Shown here: piece after piece, positions 47,842 through 56,573 of the stretch
Layout of the letters: the number at the start of each line of letters is the position of its first letter
How positions within the stretch are numbered: position 1 is the first letter of the stretch
Origin: CAWGJC01 sp965276665
GTDB lineage: Bacteria; Pseudomonadota; Alphaproteobacteria; Acetobacterales; Acetobacteraceae
DNA: 64,000 bases
Direction: 5' to 3'
Assembly: GCA_965276665.1 (NCBI GenBank)
Contig: OZ255620.1
Coordinates: 4,464,001-4,528,000 of the forward strand
The notes under the pieces: generated by a model
What the model saw: only the letters and a program-made list of their open reading frames with translations
The model's database searches: none
What the model was told of the DNA's origin: nothing
Program-made: the position numbers and the translations under genes

Positions 47842-50354
47842 GGCGACCAAGGGTGGCGAGGGACGCTGTCGCTCAGGCTGCTCCCGCTGCGAAGAAGGTG
47901 ATGAAGGTCAGCCACGAGGCCGTGGCGATGGCTCGCGCTTCCGGGACGAAGCTGAAAGCCCTGAAGCCCTGGACCGTGCCCGTGCCGATGCCGGGTGTCT
48001 TGCCTGCGAACGAGCCGGCGACGATCGCGCAGGATTGGGGCGGACTCTACGAACAGGCCGGGGCTTACGGTCTTGGCTCGTTGCAGGGCGAGGGCCTGGC
48101 CTGGCTCGGGTATCCGTATCTGGCTGAGCTTGCGCAGCGGCCGGAATACCGACGCATCTCTGAGACGCTTGCCCGCGAGATGACGCGGCAATGGGTGAAG
48201 CTCACGGCTAAGGGCGAAGAGGACAAGTCGGACAAGCTCGCGGTGCTTGATGCGGCGATGACCAAGTTTCGCGTGCAGGAGGCGTTCCGCCGGGGTGCGG
48301 AGCTGGATGGTTTTTTCGGCCGTGGCCAAGTCTATATCGACACCGGCGCGACAAATAATCCGGACGAGCTGGCCACGCCGCTGACTGTCGATCCTCGGAA
48401 GATTCGAACGGGCGGCTTGAAGGGGCTCAAGGTCATCGAGCCGGTCTGGACGTACGCTTCTGGTTATGACACGGCGAACCCGCTGAGCGAGCATTTCTAT
48501 CGCCCGCAGGCTTGGTTCGTGATGGGGAAGAAGCTCCATCGCTCCAGGCTGCTGACGTTTATCGGGAGAGAACTGCCGGACCTTTTGAAACCGGCTTACG
48601 GGTTCAGTGGCCTGTCAATGTCGCAAATGGCAAGGCCTTACGTTGATAATTGGATCAGGACGCGGCAGTCGGTTTCCGATCTGCTGCATTCGTTTTCGGT
48701 GAGCGGCATCAAGACGGACATGGAGGCGGTTCTCGCTGGGGGCGGCGGCCAGGACATGCTGAACCGCATCGAGATGTTCAATGCCTACCGCGATAACGGC
48801 GGCATGATGCTGCTCAATCAGGCGACGGAGGAATTTTTCAACGTCGCGACGCCGCTCGGTACGCTGGATCACCTCCAGGCTCAAGCGCAGGAGCAGATGG
48901 CGAGCGTTTCCGGCATTCCGCTGGTCAAGCTGCTCGGTATTACCCCATCGGGGCTGAATGCGTGCCTGCCTGGCGACACGATGATCGCGACTGATCGCGG
49001 GCAGGTCAAAATTCGCGATGTCACAACAAACGATCTGGTATTGACGCGCAAAGGATGGGCTCCTTTGACGTTTTCTGGCGTCACCAAATATGCTAAAGAA
49101 CTGATAGAGATAAAGACGGCAAATAAGACACTCCTATGCACGGGGAATCACCCGATCTGGTTGCCGGAAGTAGGAGAATTTGTTCCTGCGGAGAATGTTC
49201 TGCGTGGGGACTGCCTGTTGTTGATTGGCGAAAAGTTAAACGCCCAAAACATGCACTGTCCGTGGCATGGCGCGGTCAATGGTGGTGGCGACGCCCAGAC
49301 GGCTATTACGCAGCGTGGGATGCAAAAACACGCCGCCCATCTCTGCTCCATCGGAAAATTTGGGAAGCGCATAACGGCCCGTTGCCAAAGGGTAGCCATC
49401 TTCATCACCGAGACGGCAATAAGGCTAACAACCAGCTTGACAATCTTGAGCCCATGCCAGCGCGGGCTCATGCTGAACTTCACCACATTGACTGCGACAT
49501 TCGATCTCGCATTAGAGCGAATAGCCCTAAGTCCGTCTGCTGTGCCCAATGCGGAAGCGATTTCACCGTCAACAAATTACCGAGCAGGAAAAAGTTTTGT
49601 TCTAAAGAATGCATTTTGGCAGACAGAAGGGCGCAGAGGCCGACTGCGGCCAAGCCAAAGCCAGTATGTGAATGCGCCCAATGCGGGGCAACTTTCACAG
49701 CTCGTCGCAAAGACGCGAAATTTTGTTCGCGTAAATGCTCAACTGCTAGCCAAGATCGCACAGCATACGCTCGCGCATATTATCTTGCCCATCCGGACAA
49801 ATATGTGCGCACCGAAGCGAGCAAACAGCGACGAAGGCTTAGTCGTCGGCGTGAAGCGCGTTCCGGCGAGCGAGTGGGTTTATGACCTAACTGTCGAGCC
49901 GGGTCATCTTCCTGAGTTCTTTGCGAACGGAATCCTGACGCATAACTCGTCGGACGGTGAAGTCCGCGTTTTCTACGACAGCATCGCCGCTTATCAGGAG
50001 CACCTGTTCCGCCCGCATCTGAAGCGGGTGCTGGATATCATTCAGCTTTCTGAGCTGGGCGAGATCGACCCCGACATTTCGTTCACGTTCAACCCGCTCT
50101 GGGAGGTGAACGAGAAGGAGATCGCGGACATCCGGGAGATCAACTCCAGGGTGGACATCGCTTACGCGGAGGCGGGGGTTCTTGCGCCGGAGGATATTCG
50201 GGCGACGCTCGCTGCCGAGGGCGAGGGACGGTACAGCGCGGTTGATCTGTCTGGGCCGCCGCCCGAGCCGCCTGAGCCGGATGACGGCAATCCGTTTGGA
50301 ACCGGGTTCGGTGATCCGGAGACGTTGGAGAAGGCAGGGGAAGGTGGCGAGTAA
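47838..50354 (+). CDS. Phage portal protein (DUF1073-type) interrupted by an intein
   Basis: The uninterrupted frame is 838 codons. Residues 1-375 and 704-838 give a ~510-aa portal: GKKLHRSRLLTFIGRELPDL, YVDNWIRTRQSVSDLLHSF, then GITPSGLNA joined to SSDGEVRVFYDSIAAYQEHL after splicing. Residues 376-703 are the intein (48963-49946). The splice point is at a highly conserved portal motif, as usual for inteins. The portal forms the dodecameric DNA channel of the head. The middle of the intein, although open in this frame, codes for an HNH protein in another frame. Confidence 0.93.
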   Translation: MRRPRVARDAVAQAAPAAKKVMKVSHEAVAMARASGTKLKALKPWTVPVPMPGVLPANEPATIAQDWGGLYEQAGAYGLGSLQGEGLAWLGYPYLAELAQRPEYRRISETLAREMTRQWVKLTAKGEEDKSDKLAVLDAAMTKFRVQEAFRRGAELDGFFGRGQVYIDTGATNNPDELATPLTVDPRKIRTGGLKGLKVIEPVWTYASGYDTANPLSEHFYRPQAWFVMGKKLHRSRLLTFIGRELPDLLKPAYGFSGLSMSQMARPYVDNWIRTRQSVSDLLHSFSVSGIKTDMEAVLAGGGGQDMLNRIEMFNAYRDNGGMMLLNQATEEFFNVATPLGTLDHLQAQAQEQMASVSGIPLVKLLGITPSGLNACLPGDTMIATDRGQVKIRDVTTNDLVLTRKGWAPLTFSGVTKYAKELIEIKTANKTLLCTGNHPIWLPEVGEFVPAENVLRGDCLLLIGEKLNAQNMHCPWHGAVNGGGDAQTAITQRGMQKHAAHLCSIGKFGKRITARCQRVAIFITETAIRLTTSLTILSPCQRGLMLNFTTLTATFDLALERIALSPSAVPNAEAISPSTNYRAGKSFVLKNAFWQTEGRRGRLRPSQSQYVNAPNAGQLSQLVAKTRNFVRVNAQLLAKIAQHTLAHIILPIRTNMCAPKRANSDEGLVVGVKRVPASEWVYDLTVEPGHLPEFFANGILTHNSSDGEVRVFYDSIAAYQEHLFRPHLKRVLDIIQLSELGEIDPDISFTFNPLWEVNEKEIADIREINSRVDIAYAEAGVLAPEDIRATLAAEGEGRYSAVDLSGPPPEPPEPDDGNPFGTGFGDPETLEKAGEGGE
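48963..49946 (+). other. Intein coding region in the portal gene
   Basis: Residue 376 is Cys (CLPGDTMIATDRGQVKIRDV, block A). Block B is TGNHPIW (His 438). Blocks F/G are EWVYDLTVEPGH and FANGILTHN, ending His-Asn at 702-703, followed by Ser as the +1 nucleophile. All class 1 splicing residues are present, so splicing is expected. The ~240 residues between blocks B and F do not resemble a homing endonuclease in this frame; an HNH protein is encoded there in a different frame. Confidence 0.92.
49136..49885 (+). CDS. HNH homing endonuclease nested out of frame in the intein
   Basis: The 249-codon frame is offset from the portal frame and lies wholly inside the intein. It encodes an HNH_3-type nuclease (LLHRKIWEAHNGPLPKGSHL then HHRDGNKANNQLDNLEPMPA) followed by two zinc ribbons (CCAQCGSDFTV with FCSKEC; CECAQCGATFTA with FCSRKC) and a basic tail (RRRLSRRREARS). 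Only the part from about codon 55 on is clearly protein-like; the true start may be the ATG at 49136 or an internal GTG, or the protein may be reached by frameshifting from the portal. Inferred role: homing of the intein. Confidence 0.8.
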   Translation: MHGESPDLVAGSRRICSCGECSAWGLPVVDWRKVKRPKHALSVAWRGQWWWRRPDGYYAAWDAKTRRPSLLHRKIWEAHNGPLPKGSHLHHRDGNKANNQLDNLEPMPARAHAELHHIDCDIRSRIRANSPKSVCCAQCGSDFTVNKLPSRKKFCSKECILADRRAQRPTAAKPKPVCECAQCGATFTARRKDAKFCSRKCSTASQDRTAYARAYYLAHPDKYVRTEASKQRRRLSRRREARSGERVGL

Positions 50355-51168
50355 GCGGCTGGTTTCCCCAACCGGTAAACCCAAAACTCTCGCTGCCACA
50401 TACCCGAACGCAGGCACTGAGGCCGCATACCGCCGCAAGTTGGACGCGCTGATCGTCGAGATGCACCGCAGCCTCGTCTACTGGATCAAGGCGGCGTGGC
50501 GGGCGAAGTCGCCGCACATGGCGCAGGACGAAGACGTGGGCGGCAGTCCGGCGATGAACCTGCGCGACGTGATGCGCAGGCTGGGGGCGCGCTGGCAATC
50601 GCGGTTTGACGAGGCGGCCGAGGAGATGGGACGGCACTTCGCCAAGGCTGCGGCCGAACGAGCTGATGGCGCGCTGGCGGCGTCGCTGAAGAAGGCCGGA
50701 TTCACGGTCAGGTTTAGAATGACGCGATCGGTCAACGACGTGCTTCAGGCCTCTATTGGAGAACAGATTGGACTGATCAAGTCGATTGCGGCCGAGCATC
50801 TGCAAGACGTGCAAGGTGCGGTGATGCGGTCGGTGCAGACGGGCCGCGATCTCGGGTCGCTGACGAAGGAGCTGGAGCAGCGGTACGGCGTGACGCGGCG
50901 GCGCGCGGCTTTTATCGCGAGGGATCAAAACAACAAGGCGACGGCTACAATCACGCGGGCTCGACAGAAAGAGCTTGGGATCACGCAAGCGTTGTGGGTG
51001 CATTCGGCTGGTGGCCGCCACCCAAGGCCAAGTCACGTGAAAGCTGGTCGAGACCGGCTTGTCTACGATGTAGACAAAGGAGCCTTGATAGACGGGGACT
51101 TCATTCTTCCCGGCCAGCTTCCGAATTGCCGTTGCGTGTCGCGATCGATAGTACCTGGATTCTTATAG
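50344..51168 (+). CDS. Head morphogenesis protein (Mu F / SPP1 gp7-like)
   Basis: The 274-aa minor head protein carries the C-terminal domain of this family: ARDQNNKATATITRARQKEL, HSAGGRHPRPSHVKAGR and the terminal Cys pair in GQLPNCRCVSR. The GTG at 50344 overlaps the portal 3' end by 11 nt and follows an AGGGGAAG site. It acts with portal in procapsid assembly or DNA ejection. Confidence 0.85.
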   Translation: MASKRLVSPTGKPKTLAATYPNAGTEAAYRRKLDALIVEMHRSLVYWIKAAWRAKSPHMAQDEDVGGSPAMNLRDVMRRLGARWQSRFDEAAEEMGRHFAKAAAERADGALAASLKKAGFTVRFRMTRSVNDVLQASIGEQIGLIKSIAAEHLQDVQGAVMRSVQTGRDLGSLTKELEQRYGVTRRRAAFIARDQNNKATATITRARQKELGITQALWVHSAGGRHPRPSHVKAGRDRLVYDVDKGALIDGDFILPGQLPNCRCVSRSIVPGFL

Positions 51169-51175
51169 GTCGAGA

Positions 51176-52597
51176 ATGACTGAGATCACCTTGGCCCAGG
51201 ATCGCGTTGGGCTGTCAGCAACGATCAAGCCGCAAGACACGCTTGCCCTCGATCGCTCGTTGACCAAGCGCAGGACAGACGAAGACGGCCACCTGCACGT
51301 TTCGGACGTACCGATTTCGAAGGCCAACATCTGCGGCTATCTCGGCCGGGAGATTCCCGGCGCCGATGCGCTTGGGCTGAAGCCGGATCAGATTTACCAG
51401 CTTCTTCGCGATCCTGCGGAATTGGGAAAGTCGGCCGACACCTTCAACGGCAAGCCGTTGTTGAGCCTGCACAAGCCGCAGAGCGCGAACGACCACGACC
51501 ACGAGCTGACGGTTGGATCGGTTCACGATGTGTATTGGGATGCGCCGTATCTCCGCGCCCGCGAGATGGCGATTTGGGATGGGGCTTCCATCGCCGGAAT
51601 TGAGACCGGCGACCAAAAGCAGCTTTCGAGCTCTTACCGCTACGAAGCGGACATGACGCCGGGCGAGCTCAACGGTGTCCGGTACGATGGCGTCATGCGG
51701 AACATCCGCGGAAACCATGTTGCCTTGGTAGAAACGGGCCGCGCGGGAAGCGACGTGGTCGTCAGTGACTCTGCGCTTCCATCAACCTCCAGAAGGGCCC
51801 CGCCAATGGCAAAAGCTCCCCGTTCGCGTAAGGCCCTGATGGCCTCCGCTGCGCTCGGCTCCTACCTCCGTCCGAAACTCGCCGCGGATGCGCAGATCGA
51901 CGTCACCGCGCTCGTTAAGGGCGTGACGGCGAAGAACTGGAAGACGTCCAAGCCGAAGATCAAGGCTGCGCTGGACGCGGCGGCGCAGGGCAAGCTCGCG
52001 GCCGACGCCGATCTGGAAGACGTGATCGAGATGCTTGATCAGCTCGACGACGTGGTTGACGAGATGCCGGACGAGGCATCGGTTGTTGCGCCCGTCCCCT
52101 CGGGTGAAGACGACGAACCCGACGTGCTCGCTATGCTGAAGGGCAAGATTCCCGACGATCTGCTGGCGCAGGTCGAAAAGGCGCTGAGCGGTAGTCCTGA
52201 TCCCGTTCCTGCCCCGGCGGAAGACGACAAGGTGTCGAAGACTGCCATGGACGCGGCAATTGCGGCGGCCGTCCTGGCCACTCGCAAGGAGACCGAGCAG
52301 TCTACCGTGCGCCGGCTCAATGCGATCCGTGAGGCCGAGGTGGCGGTTCGTCCTTATGTCGGCGAGGTGGGTGTGGCGATGGACAGCGCTGAGGCGGTGT
52401 TCAAGTTCGCCCTGGACGCGCTCAAGGTTGACGTGGCCGACGTTCCCGACGTGGCTTATCGCCATATCCTGCTCGCGCAGCCGAAGCCTGGCGATGTCAA
52501 GCCGGCCGCATCCCCCTCTCGTGTAGCGATGGATGCGGCGGCGGCCGACAGCTATGCGAAGCGGTTCCCCAACGCCGGCCGCCTCGGCAAGCATTGA
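51176..52597 (+). CDS. DUF2213 prohead protease with C-terminal scaffold region
   Basis: The 473-aa product has an N-terminal DUF2213 domain (VSDVPISKANICGYLGREIP, GKPLLSLHKPQSANDHDHEL, KQLSSSYRYEADMTPG, IRGNHVALVETGRAG), the maturation protease of this phage group. From about residue 211 it is acidic and helical, as scaffold proteins are. An in-frame ATG at 51806, preceded by AGAAGGG, could start a separate scaffold from the same frame, as in lambda C/Nu3. Confidence 0.82.
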   Translation: MTEITLAQDRVGLSATIKPQDTLALDRSLTKRRTDEDGHLHVSDVPISKANICGYLGREIPGADALGLKPDQIYQLLRDPAELGKSADTFNGKPLLSLHKPQSANDHDHELTVGSVHDVYWDAPYLRAREMAIWDGASIAGIETGDQKQLSSSYRYEADMTPGELNGVRYDGVMRNIRGNHVALVETGRAGSDVVVSDSALPSTSRRAPPMAKAPRSRKALMASAALGSYLRPKLAADAQIDVTALVKGVTAKNWKTSKPKIKAALDAAAQGKLAADADLEDVIEMLDQLDDVVDEMPDEASVVAPVPSGEDDEPDVLAMLKGKIPDDLLAQVEKALSGSPDPVPAPAEDDKVSKTAMDAAIAAAVLATRKETEQSTVRRLNAIREAEVAVRPYVGEVGVAMDSAEAVFKFALDALKVDVADVPDVAYRHILLAQPKPGDVKPAASPSRVAMDAAAADSYAKRFPNAGRLGKH

Positions 52598-52610
52598 GGA
52601 GACCCGAGCC

Positions 52611-53111
52611 ATGTTTCAGACCGTCATCAACGTCACTCAGGCGCCGGGCGTCGCGGGTGATTTCTGCTCCACCAATCCGCGTCACAGCACGCTTTCGGTT
52701 CCGGGCGGGTTTGTCTCCGGGGCGAATGGCCTGACGATCGGCCTGTTTGCCTGGGCCGATACGGCGACGGGCACCATCCTGTCGAACGCCGGCACCGGCG
52801 CCCCGTCGTGCTTCGTCGGGCGCGCGGGGCTGCCTGCCATGCTGACCACCTACTTGCAGGAATACGGGATGACAATTCCGGCCGGCATGGGTGTGGGCGA
52901 CATGTACAACGCTGGCGATTTCTTTGTGAAGAACGCCGGGACCGGTGCCGTGACTATCGGCATGAAGGCGTTTGCCAACAACACAAACGGAACGATCTCG
53001 TTCGCCGCAACCGGCGCGACTGTCGCCGGCGCCACGGAAACCAAGTGGTATGCGATGAGCGCCGGCGCTGTTGGTGAGCTTGTCAAAATGTCGAACACCC
53101 CCCTGGGCTGA
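52611..53111 (+). CDS. Capsid cement (decoration) protein
   Basis: The 166-aa beta-rich protein (FVSGANGLTIGLFAWADTAT, FVGRAGLPAMLTTYLQEYG, then FFVKNAGTGAVTIGMKAF) matches the structural cement proteins that lie between protease and major capsid genes in this phage group. The start follows GAGGAGA. It would stabilise the capsid exterior. Confidence 0.78.
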   Translation: MFQTVINVTQAPGVAGDFCSTNPRHSTLSVPGGFVSGANGLTIGLFAWADTATGTILSNAGTGAPSCFVGRAGLPAMLTTYLQEYGMTIPAGMGVGDMYNAGDFFVKNAGTGAVTIGMKAFANNTNGTISFAATGATVAGATETKWYAMSAGAVGELVKMSNTPLG

Positions 53112-53122
53112 GGAGCAGACAG

Positions 53123-54181
53123 ATGTCCAGCAACCCGCAGTTTGCACAGGACGCTGCCCGGCTCGAAGCCGATTGGGGCATCGTTCTCCCGTACGCGAAG
53201 GACTACCTGCCCGACGAGTTCCGGCGCGATTTCGCGCTGGCGCTCGACGCGCAGCCGACACTCGTCACCAATCCGAACGGCGGCATCCCGTCCTTCTTCA
53301 CGCAGTTCGTTGATCCCGATTTGATCCGGGTGATGCAGGTGCCGAACAAGGGCGCCACGATCATCGGTGAGGAGAAGAAGGGCACCTGGGTCGATCAGAC
53401 CGCCTGGTTCCCGATGATCGAGAACACGGGCGAAGTCAGCAGCTACGGCGATTTCAACGAGAATGGCCGTTCCGATGTGAACGAGCAGTTCGAGTCCCGT
53501 CAGTCCTACCTGTTCCAGACCGTCATCGAGTATGGCGATCTTGAAGTGGATCGGGCTGGAGCGGCGCGGCTGAACCTGGTCGCCGAAAAGCAGATGTCGG
53601 CGGCGAAGACGTTGGATAAGTTTCTTGACTACACCTACCATTTCGGTGTTGCCGGGCTGTCCAATTACGGGCTGCTGAACGATCCTGCGCTCTCGGCGGC
53701 GTTGACGCCGACCACGAAGACGGCTGGCGGCACGCGCTGGGTATCTACAGGCGGCCAGATCAACGCGGCGGCGAACGAGGTCTACGCCGACTTCCAAATA
53801 CTGTTCAACCAGCTGACCAGCACGACGTTTGGCGGAATCGACGCCGATACGCCAATGGTTCTGGTGACGCCGAACAACGTCAACGCGGCGCTGACCGCAA
53901 CCAATCAGTTCGGCATCACGGTTCGAGCCTACATCAAGGAGTCGTTCCCGAACATCGATTACGTGACCGACCCGCGCTATGCGACCGCCAGCGGCAATGT
54001 GGTGCAGCTGATCGCCAAGTCGTTCGAAGGCAACCAGACGGGTTACTGTGCCTTCAACGAGAAAATGCGAGACCACCAGGTACTTCGTGCCATCTCAAGC
54101 TACAGGCAGAAGCGCACGTCCGGCTCGTGGGGTGCGATTATCCGCTACCCGCTCGCCATCGCGCAGATGATCGGGGTCTGA
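53123..54181 (+). CDS. Major capsid protein (DUF2184-type)
   Basis: The 352-aa product belongs to the DUF2184 capsid family (VQVPNKGATIIGEEKKGTWV, GDFNENGRSDVNEQFESRQS, YLFQTVIEYGDLEVDRAGAA, ending RTSGSWGAIIRYPLAIAQMI). It forms the HK97-fold shell. It follows the cement gene by 11 nt with a good ribosome site (GAGGAG). Confidence 0.9.
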   Translation: MSSNPQFAQDAARLEADWGIVLPYAKDYLPDEFRRDFALALDAQPTLVTNPNGGIPSFFTQFVDPDLIRVMQVPNKGATIIGEEKKGTWVDQTAWFPMIENTGEVSSYGDFNENGRSDVNEQFESRQSYLFQTVIEYGDLEVDRAGAARLNLVAEKQMSAAKTLDKFLDYTYHFGVAGLSNYGLLNDPALSAALTPTTKTAGGTRWVSTGGQINAAANEVYADFQILFNQLTSTTFGGIDADTPMVLVTPNNVNAALTATNQFGITVRAYIKESFPNIDYVTDPRYATASGNVVQLIAKSFEGNQTGYCAFNEKMRDHQVLRAISSYRQKRTSGSWGAIIRYPLAIAQMIGV

Positions 54182-54184
54182 TTC

Positions 54185-54616
54185 ATGCCGGGCACAGTCA
54201 CGGTTGGCTGCAAGCTGCCGAACGGGCTCTACATCCAGGCTTTCACGATGGAATCCCACCAGGAAGCTGTGATGGGCGGCGGGTGGAAAGAGATCAATCG
54301 CGCCGTGGCCAAAGGAGAGCGCATCAAGCTCAATGGGTGCGCCCGCTTTGCTGGCAAGGATGCGCCGCACGAAATCCGGAACGGTGTCGGCCTTACGTTT
54401 GGAGTGGATGCCGATCTCTTTGCAGCGTGGCTGGAGCAGAACAAGGACAACGAGATCGTGAAAAACGGCCTCGTGTTCGCTCAGGCCAAGACTGACGAGA
54501 TCAACGCTCAGGCGAAGGACCATCGCACGCTGAAAAGCGGCCTTGAGCCACTGGATCCGAAGAATCTGCCCGCCGAGTTCAAGGGCAAGATCGAAACCGC
54601 CCAGGTTGGGGCATAG
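54185..54616 (+). CDS. Phage structural-region protein, paralogue of the next gene
   Basis: The 143-aa product has a beta-rich N-terminal half and the segment GVGLTFGVDADLFAAWLEQN, which resembles GVGFTHNVNAALFKAWMQAR in the following gene. Its function is unknown; genes here are often minor capsid or neck proteins. Confidence 0.6.
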   Translation: MPGTVTVGCKLPNGLYIQAFTMESHQEAVMGGGWKEINRAVAKGERIKLNGCARFAGKDAPHEIRNGVGLTFGVDADLFAAWLEQNKDNEIVKNGLVFAQAKTDEINAQAKDHRTLKSGLEPLDPKNLPAEFKGKIETAQVGA

Positions 54617-54625
54617 GAGCCAATC

Positions 54626-55270
54626 ATGGCCGATGACCATCAGAACGATACGACGCGCGCATTCAATGCCGGGCAACCGGTTGAGCATCCTGCGGCCGTT
54701 CGCAATGAGGATACTGTTACCGTCGCCAGCCGCGCGCACACCGCAATCCGCATCCAGGAGCCGATGCCGGAGGAGTTCAGGGATCGTCCCGGCGAAGCGC
54801 CTGTCCCGAAGACGGCCGTCATCAACGGCGCGAACCACGCGGACGCCAAGGGCGGCGTAGGCTTCACGCACAACGTGAACGCGGCGTTGTTCAAGGCCTG
54901 GATGCAGGCTCGCGAGAAAGCCGGCGACGTGCTGCATCACATGCTTGAGGTGGTGTCGCCGGAACAGGCAGAGAAGGACGACGCCGTCGAGTTCGGCTTT
55001 CAGCCCGGTCTCGACCGGGTAGCGAAGGATACCGAGGGCGACGCCGCCAAGGGCAGCACTGTGACGCACGAAGCGCCGGTGTCGGCCAAAGAGATGGCCG
55101 CGACCAGCGATACGCCGCCGGATGACAGCCCGCGCAGCGAACCTCCGGCGGCTGCGGGGATGGTGGCTGAGCCCGTGGCGCCCGTGGAGCCCGGCGCGAT
55201 CCCGCCAGCGCCTGGAGCGCTTGCCGAGCCTGGGGTTGTTCCGCCTGTGTCCGAAGAGCATCACGGGTAA
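54626..55270 (+). CDS. Phage structural-region protein with Pro/Ala-rich tail
   Basis: The 214-aa product has a central segment GVGFTHNVNAALFKAWMQAR homologous to its upstream neighbour, and a C-terminal ~75 residues rich in Pro, Ala and Glu (EPVAPVEPGAIPPAPGALAE) that are probably disordered. Function is unknown. Confidence 0.55.
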   Translation: MADDHQNDTTRAFNAGQPVEHPAAVRNEDTVTVASRAHTAIRIQEPMPEEFRDRPGEAPVPKTAVINGANHADAKGGVGFTHNVNAALFKAWMQAREKAGDVLHHMLEVVSPEQAEKDDAVEFGFQPGLDRVAKDTEGDAAKGSTVTHEAPVSAKEMAATSDTPPDDSPRSEPPAAAGMVAEPVAPVEPGAIPPAPGALAEPGVVPPVSEEHHG

Positions 55271-55692
55271 TGAGCCAATCGGCCACGCCAGTTGTCGCCT
55301 TCGTCTACGCTGACTGGCAGGCGGCCTATCCTGAGTTTTCGACGACCGTGACGACGGCGCAACAGGCGCTGGGCTACTTCGATCAGGCGACGCTATTGCA
55401 GGACAATACCGGCTGGCTGATCTCTGATCCGACGCAGCTAACGACCTTGCTCTATCTCCTCACGGCACATATCGCGGCGTTGTTTGCGGGGACGAATACG
55501 CAGCCCGCGTCGGGGCTCGTTGGCAGGATCAGCAACGCGACCGAGGGTTCTGTGTCGGTCGGCACGGACCTGTCCGGCATTCCCGGCTCTGCGGCTTATT
55601 TCACCCAGACCAAATACGGTTTTGCCTACTGGCAGATGACGGCCGCCTACCGGACGATGCGATACATCCCTAACCCACGATGGGGGTGGTGA
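55270..55692 (+). CDS. DUF4054 head-tail connector protein
   Basis: The 140-aa product (VVAFVYADWQAAYPEFSTTV, LYLLTAHIAALFAG, NATEGSVSVGTDLSGIPGSA, ending MRYIPNPRWGW) is a DUF4054 protein, a head-completion or adaptor component below the portal. It overlaps the preceding stop. Confidence 0.85.
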   Translation: MSQSATPVVAFVYADWQAAYPEFSTTVTTAQQALGYFDQATLLQDNTGWLISDPTQLTTLLYLLTAHIAALFAGTNTQPASGLVGRISNATEGSVSVGTDLSGIPGSAAYFTQTKYGFAYWQMTAAYRTMRYIPNPRWGW

Positions 55693-56148
55693 ATGCCCGA
55701 CATTGGCCTGAGCGGTGGCGAGCGGCTGGAGCAGCGTCTGCGTGAGATCGCGGAACGTGTGGCGTCCAATGCCGAGTTGCGGGTCGGCTTTCTTGAGAAT
55801 GCCACGTATCCGGACGGCACCCCGGTTGCGATGGTGGCGGCAATCCAGGAGTTTGGCGCGCCGTCGCGGAACATCCCGCCGCGACCGTATTTTCGTGGGA
55901 TGATCGCGGCCAAGTCGGAAGGCTGGGGGGATGCATTGGCGCAGAACCTCAAGTCGCATGACTATGACGTTGAGGCGGCCCTCAGCCTTGTGGGCGAAGG
56001 GATCAAAGGGCAGCTGCAGCAGTCGATTGTCGATTTCGTGTCGCCAGCTCTTGCGTCGGCAACCGTGGCAGCGAAGGGCAATGACAAGCCTCTTGTTGAC
56101 ACAGGCACGATGCTGAACGCGGTCGATTACGACGTTTCCGAGGGATGA
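55693..56148 (+). CDS. Neck/tail-completion protein (HK97 gp10-like)
   Basis: The 151-aa product (LRVGFLENATYPDGTPVAMV then AAIQEFGAPSRNIPPRPYFR, ending LVDTGTMLNAVDYDV) has the features of minor tail/neck proteins of the gp10 type: the (R/K)VGF start, the EFG-PPRPF centre and LVDTG near the end. It joins head to tail. Confidence 0.8.
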   Translation: MPDIGLSGGERLEQRLREIAERVASNAELRVGFLENATYPDGTPVAMVAAIQEFGAPSRNIPPRPYFRGMIAAKSEGWGDALAQNLKSHDYDVEAALSLVGEGIKGQLQQSIVDFVSPALASATVAAKGNDKPLVDTGTMLNAVDYDVSEG

Positions 56149-56573
56149 ACCTCCATGGGTTTGTCTCGGGTGCGATCGGCACGGTCAATCCTCCGACGTT
56201 TGGCACCGTGCTTCCCAGCGCCGGGACTTACACAACCAACCCGGATGGTTCGCGGACCCCGAATTACGGCTCTCCGATCACCACGTCGATGCAGGTTCAG
56301 GCCCTCACGACGAAGGACCTGATGCATCTCGATACCCTCAATATCCAGGGATCGACGCACGCGATCTACATGAACGGGGACTTGGAGGCGATCGTTCGGG
56401 CGACAAACCGGGGCGGCGATTTAATCACCTTGGCGGACGGCTCGATTTTTCTCACGACGGAAGTACTCGAGCACTGGGTTGACTGGACAAAAGCGTCAGT
56501 CACGCTGCAACGCAATCCATCTCAATTCATGGTCGATCTTTCCAAGACGGGTTCCACCACTCCCATCGGATAA
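56145..56573 (+). CDS. Phage connector/neck region protein
   Basis: The 142-aa beta-rich product (MQVQALTTKDLMHLDTLNIQ, HAIYMNGDLEAIVRATNRGG) lies between neck and tail genes and is most likely a head-tail joining protein. It starts in a 4-nt overlap. The exact role is not recognisable. Confidence 0.6.
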   Translation: MNLHGFVSGAIGTVNPPTFGTVLPSAGTYTTNPDGSRTPNYGSPITTSMQVQALTTKDLMHLDTLNIQGSTHAIYMNGDLEAIVRATNRGGDLITLADGSIFLTTEVLEHWVDWTKASVTLQRNPSQFMVDLSKTGSTTPIG

